In this document: positions 58,953 through 64,000 of the stretch, piece by piece | How positions within the stretch are numbered: the stretch's first letter is position 1 | Layout of the letters: each line of letters opens with the position of its first letter | Source of the DNA: Deroplatys truncata | Taxonomy: Eukaryota > Arthropoda > Insecta > Mantodea > Mantidae | Assembly (NCBI GenBank): GCA_030765065.1 | Contig: CM060984.1 | Span: 82,857,988-82,921,987, forward strand | Direction of reading: 5' to 3' | DNA length: 64,000 nt | The notes under the pieces: model-generated | Databases searched by the model: none | What the model saw: only the letters and a program-made list of their open reading frames with translations | What the model was told of the DNA's origin: nothing | Made by a program: the position numbers and the translations under genes

Positions 58953-59245
58953 TCGTCCTCCGTGGTGTAGTGGTTACCATGCTAGTTCCCGAGGTCGTGG
59001 ATTCAAACCCGGCGGAGGGCGATTGATTTTTTCGGGCATAAAAATCCTTAGCATGGCTTCCTTCGGAGGGGAAGTAAAGCCGGTGGTCCCGCGTCGTACA
59101 TTTACGACACGTAAAGGAACCTCAAGCCTGATAAAGAGACCTCTGAGCAAAATTACCGGTCTTTCACGCCTAATATAGAATGGGACGCTAAGGACCATAG
59201 TAGTTAAAGAGCATCCATAAATAAAACTCAATTTAATTTAATTTT
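58953..59245 (+). repeat. SINE family A copy with 14-bp target duplication
   Basis: The best-preserved copy: A box GTGGTGTAGTGGTTACC, B box GGATTCAAACCCGGCGG, and body ending CCATAAATAAAACTCAATTT with an (AATTT) tail. The flanks TCGATATCTGTCTG at 58939-58952 and 59246-59259 are identical, a clear L1-type target duplication. Confidence 0.95.
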
Positions 59246-59776
59246 TCGATATCTGTCTGGCTTTTTTTATGTCTGTATCAAAAACGAAAAGTCGATAAAT
59301 ACAGAACCTTATATTTAAGTTCAGCATCTGCCTAGGATATGACAGAAAGGTTTTCAAGCAAATCCCCCCTGCACACTAAACTTCCTTTACAAGGAAACAT
59401 TTTCGTTATTTGTGACTTTTTCAACATTGCCTCTTAACGATTTTAATTAAGATATAACATGTTTAAGATATGTTCATGATTAATAAAACGTATTTCTCTG
59501 CGAACAGCCTGTGAAGTCGTCTTCATTCTGAATGAGTTTTATATAACATTGTATATTTTATAAATCTTATATCTCTATAAAACACAAATAACGTTTTTAT
59601 AGCACGTAAGATTTCCGAGATGTATTTATCGCGATGTCACAGAAAGTGTAGAATTTCAAGGCGTTTTAAAGATTTTACTATTCGCTTCAACATTCTGTAT
59701 TCCTTTTGTATCTACAACGAAATGCGTAATGAAACCCTTTCTCCAAACGTTTATCTGAATTAACACAAACTAGATA
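59246..59776 (-). mobile_element. H repeat copy, starting inside its microsatellite
   Basis: TGTCTGGC, then ATCAAAAACGAAAAGTCG, GACAGAAAGGTTTTCAAG and CCTTTACAAGGAAACATTTT run in minus order to ACGTTTATCTGAATTAACAC at the head, where it is truncated at a plus-oriented copy. Confidence 0.65.
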
Positions 59777-59781
59777 AAAAA

Positions 59782-60674
59782 AATCTGATGTGTTACACTC
59801 ACATGACTTTCTCTACTCTTGTACAATCTAATTTTACAAACGCCTATTCTCCATATGCTTCATGTTAATCGAGATATCGAGATGTCAATCTTATTGGTAA
59901 TTTTCTTGTAGATGCAAGGAAAATATGGTAGCTTTTAAGCGATAGTCAAATATTTTAACGCTGGTTGCTATGTGACGCATTCCATTCTCTTTGCATGTCC
60001 AGGACATAAAAAAATGAATAACGCATTTGAGAAAAAGTATAAGTATTGGAAAATTTAAGGAAATAACAAGCAATATCTCGAAAACCGTTCACTCAACAAA
60101 AGAAATGTATATGACATAAGTTGTGTATTTTAACGCGATCTACATTTTTTGTGTAGTAAAATTTTGTCTATCTCTTATGGTTTACCAGTTATGCAAAAGT
60201 CGTTCACAATGAAGAATACTTTTAGAGACATTCCCAGAAAAATCGAGATATACATTTCATTTCTCATGACATTACCCTAAACATATGATATTTTCATCAA
60301 AATCGATGGAGCCATTTTTGAGAAAATTAAAATGTTCGAAAAATCTTCCATGTAAAGGGTAGTCTGGGGTGGGGGGATTTTCTTGAAAACCTTCGTGTTG
60401 CACCTCTGGAAGATACTGAACCTGAATACCAAGTTTGGTGCTTATCCGATTGTTCGTTTTTGAGTTATGCTGTTCACAGACACACACACACACAGACACA
60501 CAGACCACACACACACACACACACACAGACACACACACGGACATGTTTCCAAAAATGCTTTTTTTGGATTCAGGAGGTCTCAAAACGTGTATTTCCGGTG
60601 AAATCTCGGTATCGAAATTTTGGGTGGAATGCAATACTTCCCCTACTTACTATACGTAGTAGAGAAAGTAAAAA
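59782..60674 (+). mobile_element. H repeat copy, full length, head type 1
   Basis: Starts TCTGATGTGTTACACTCAC and ends GTAGTAGAGAAAGTAAAAA. A CA tract lies at 60480-60540. The next copy begins without a spacer. Confidence 0.85.
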
Positions 60675-61548
60675 TCTCATGTGATTCATTCACATGACTT
60701 TCTCTAGCCTCTTTCGTTTATTAGTAAGTATACAAACTAGTCTTACTAAAGTTTATTTTTATATCTACTTTATTTTAATCCAAATAAGCTTTTGCAGAAT
60801 CAGCTACATTACACATCTCGCTATAGATACAAAGAGACAGCGATAGCCAAATGTTTAAGAAGTAGACGCTACATCTGGCCTTAAAATTCCATACTGTTTC
60901 CATGCAGTCGTGAGAAACAACACAGTGTTGAAAGAACTTTAAAACAATGGCTAAGTATTGAACAATTCTAACCATTAATAATTTCGGAAATGACTGATTA
61001 ATAAAAACCAGTTATGTGAAATAAATTGTGAGTTTTAAAGGCATCTACATTTTTGGTAGTACGTTTTCGTCCATCGCTTAACGTTTACCAGTTATACAAG
61101 ATTATACAACATTCCTTCCGAATAAAGAGAAGTTCGAAGGCTATTCCCAGAAAATTCAGGATATGCATTTTATTTCTCATGTAAATGTCTTTAATATATG
61201 GTATTTTAATAAAACTCGTTAGAGAAATGTTTTAGAAAATAAAAAATTTAGAAAAATCTTCCACAGAAAGGGCAGTTTGGGGGAGGATTTTCTTGAAAAT
61301 TTTCTACTCGCATCTTTTGAAGGTACTGAACTTAAATACTAAAGTTAGTGTTGATCCGACTTTTCGTTTTTGAATTATGCTGTTCACAGACAAATAAAAA
61401 ACACACACGCGGACCTTTTTCTAAAAATGCTTCTTATTTATTCAGGGAGCCTAAAAATAAGTATTTCCGGTGAAATCTCAGTATGGAATTTTTTAGTGGA
61501 ATGCAATACCTTCGCTACCTACTAGGTACGTTTTTAGAGAAAGTAATA
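60675..61548 (+). mobile_element. H repeat copy, head to tail with the preceding one
   Basis: Starts TCTCATGTGATTCATTCACA and ends TTTTTAGAGAAAGTAATAAG. It is clearly more diverged than its neighbour, so the tandem was not made by a recent duplication of one copy. Confidence 0.75.
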
Positions 61549-61692
61549 AGTTTTTATAAGAATGCTATGGAAACATAAGGTATAGTGCCTAGGAAAGTAT
61601 TTTCTTCTTCCTTTTTTTTGCCTCAATTATTCTATTTTATTTTCCTCTTGGAATTTCTTGTAAATATTTTGTTCTCAACATCGTATTTCATT

Positions 61693-62598
61693 TTTACTTT
61701 CTCTACTACGTATAGTACCTAAGTAAGGGAAGTATTGTATTCCAACCAAAAATTCGATACCGAGATTTCACCGGAAATACCTGTTTTGAGACCTCCTGAA
61801 TCCAAAAAAAAAACATTTTTGGAAACATGTCCGTGTGTGTGTCTGTGTGTGTCTGTGAACAGCATAACTCAGAAACGAACAGTCGCATAAACACCAAACT
61901 TGGAATTTAGGTTCAGTCCCTTCCAAGGATGCGACACGAAGGTTTTCAAGAAAATCCTCCCACCCCAGATTACCCTTTACATGGAAGATTTTTCGAAAAT
62001 GTTAATTTTCTCAAAAATGGCTCTAACGATTTTGATTAAAATATCATATGTTTAAGATATTTTATGACAAATAAAATGTATATATTGAATTTCCTGGGAA
62101 TGTCTCCAAAAGTATTCTTCATTGTGAACGACTTTTGCATAACTGGTAAACCATAAGAGACAGACAAAATTTTACTGCGCAGAAATGTAGATCGCGTTAA
62201 AATACACAATTTATGTCATATACATTTTTGTTGTTGAGTGAACCATTTTCGAGATATTGCTTGTTATTCTCTTAAATTTTTCAATACTTATTTTCTCAAA
62301 TGGGAATTCGTTATTCATTTTTTTGTCTTGGATATGCAAAGAGTATTAATCTGTGGCAAAGGGAATGGTGCTGCACCTAGCAACCAGCTATTAAGAGATA
62401 TGTGTGTGGTTAAAGGCTACTGTATTTCTATATTGCCCTTGTAAATATATTTTCCCCTTACATCTACAAGAAAATTAGCAATAAGATAGAGTCTGCAAAT
62501 GTTTATCTCGATTAACATGAAGTAGATGGAGAATAAGCGTTTGTAAAAATGGTTTGTACAAGAGTAGAGAAAGTCATGTGAGTGTAACACATCAGATT
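61693..62598 (-). mobile_element. H repeat copy, full length, head type 2
   Basis: Starts TTTTTACTTTCTCTACTACG and ends GTGAGTGTAACACATCAGAT. The short microsatellite is GTGTGTGTGTCTGTGTGTGT. Together with the preceding copy it forms a tail-to-tail inverted pair. Confidence 0.85.
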
Positions 62599-62995
62599 TT
62601 TTCATGTGTGCTTATATTTCTTTCCTGTATGTTGTCTTATTGTTCCTTTTCTGTCTACGTCATTAGGCGTTATTCCTTCTTCTCCCTTTTCAAAGTCATT
62701 CATTCGTTTATACTGAATCTGTGAGAGATCGGCGCAGTCAGGTTGCGCGTTGAATTGCATTGCCTGCCTCACTCGGGTCCACATTCTTCAGTACATAACC
62801 TTCAGAAAGACTCGAAATAGAGACCTGCAGTGCATATAAATATGAGTTTTTGCTTGTGAGTCTTGCTAGTCATTGTGCAGGTGGAAACACAAGCATTAAA
62901 CAAGAATTACCTGAATTCTTTGGTAAACCACGTACATACTTGTATAAAGCTAATGATATACATTATGTGCTTTCGTTTTTGTTTCTCTAAAGCCC
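62599..62995. other. Unassigned stretch
   Basis: No gene recognised. Confidence 0.3.
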
Positions 62996-63948
62996 TGTCT
63001 ACACTGATTAACATTTAACAAAACTTGTCAAGTGCAACATGTTAACAGTTTGCATGTTGGCCGAATTTCGATCACAGAATTGACTTAACATGTTAACCGA
63101 AAGAGTTGTGCTTGACACTTTTAACATGTTGGATGTTTTCCGCTTTTAATGGAAAACTTGTTAAGTCAGTTCGCTATCTGTGTATGTGATTGGTTGAACT
63201 TCGGAAGTTTCCAGACTGTAAACATGGCAGCTATTGTGATTCCTTCATGCTATTGTGTTCGGTAGTTCCATGTTGATTTGTTCTGTGCTTATATCTTTGA
63301 TTTGGCTTGCTTCATGTGAAGTTATGGAATGGACGAAAGAAAAGACACTTTCATTAATAAAATCTTTGAGGCTATCATTATGGAACATTGTAATATATGT
63401 AATAAAAAGGATGGACAAATATACCAAACTATGTGCAATTTATTGTTGTTCCAGAGGCAATATAAGAAAAAAAAATAATAACCTCACTTTGCTAGAGAAT
63501 TGCAAAAAGGCTCAAGTCTGGCAGCTGGAATGGCCTGCTCTCAAATGTGTGTCCTTTTTGTGAATTATAGGTAGAAACCTTGCTCAAAATAAAGTTGAAG
63601 TCACTTTGACTTGTTCTCAAGAAATTGAAGTCAAACCTGCTCTGAATTTTAAACTCATTCAAAATATTTTCACTCCTGTGCTGATTAACAAGATAGAGCC
63701 TTTCCTTTTTATTACATAGCAATTGTCAAATCCTAACCACTGGAGTCCATTTTGCTTTTAGTTAAGAGATTTTGTTGCCCCAACAAGTCAACTGGTGTGG
63801 ATAGAATGTTAAACGTTCACAGTTACAACATGTTGAAGGCATTTAACATGTTGAATGAGACATTTCGTTAATTGTTGAATGTTAACTGTTGATATGTTGA
63901 ACAGTGTGGACTCACCTTTATGCTTTTTTCACACTCTTAACATGTATG
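62996..63948 (+). mobile_element. PIF/Harbinger-like element
   Basis: The ends are similar in inverted orientation: TAAAGCCCTGTCTACACTG on the left, and TAAAGGTGAGTCCACACTG on the right read inward. Next to each end are AACATGTT palindromes (about 63048, 63089, 63124 left; 63826, 63846 right). The interior holds a MADF-like remnant, the accessory DNA-binding protein of PIF/Harbinger elements. No DDE nuclease gene is present. I could not define a target duplication. Confidence 0.6.
63324..63590 (+). pseudogene. MADF-like protein remnant
   Basis: It starts at ATG 63324 with MEWTKEKTLSLIKSLR, then LSLWN, which fits helix 1 of a MADF (Myb/SANT-like) domain. A shifted frame gives QIYQTMCNLLLFQRQYKKKK (helix 2-3 region), and the original frame ends with KAQVWQLEWPALKCVSFL, fitting the W...Y/F.. 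end of the domain. The frame break means it is not functional. Such proteins help the Harbinger transposase bind element ends. Confidence 0.5.
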
Positions 63949-64000
63949 GCTTTATGTATGTCCAGCAATTTCTGGTCGAAGAAGCTCTGGATACCTCTTG

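Overview
The window looks like intergenic, repeat-packed DNA from a large arthropod genome, most likely an insect. The evidence is a Maverick/Polinton, several mariner/Tc1 elements, tRNA-derived SINEs, and a satellite carrying AACCT blocks (complement of the TTAGG insect telomere motif). I cannot name the species. I see no intact gene and no convincing host gene; the open frames are decayed transposon genes or chance.

Layout. Bases 1 to about 9750 are the right part of a decayed Maverick/Polinton. On the plus strand are an unrecognised protein, a DUF8207-like protein and a retroviral-type integrase with a chromodomain. Converging on them from the minus strand is a protein-primed family B DNA polymerase. 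The polymerase side has a TATA promoter, a tiny first exon with a consensus splice donor, and three downstream acceptors that all take the phase this exon leaves. Bases 10.5-12.3 kb hold a mariner inserted in a repeat copy. At 14.2-15.1 kb is a Tc1/mariner-related element whose left end is an inverted copy of its right end, including part of the transposase gene. SINEs and a transposase helix-turn-helix remnant follow.

From 22.8 to 62.6 kb one repeat family, here called H, dominates. A full unit is about 0.85-0.95 kb, with a head of about 230 bp (TCTGATGTG end), a body holding a TG/CA microsatellite, 12-bp subterminal inverted repeats (ACTTTCTCTACT/AGTAGAGAAAGT) and a small hairpin at the AAAGTAAAAA end. 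About 20 full or partial copies cover roughly a quarter of the window by my span count. Structure, lack of visible target duplications and tandem habit resemble Helentron-associated (DINE-1-like) elements, but no Rep/helicase gene is present. H copies form head-to-tail tandems. One tandem is interrupted by a 2-kb segment with a 215-bp satellite and again by a nested LTR retrotransposon (LTRs, primer binding site, polypurine tract, 4-bp target duplication, gag only).

The right end (63.0-63.95 kb) is a PIF/Harbinger-like element with AACATGTT palindromes and a MADF-like remnant. The order of insertion can be read at several sites: mariner into H, LTR element into H, satellite segment into H, and SINE into an H/H inverted junction.
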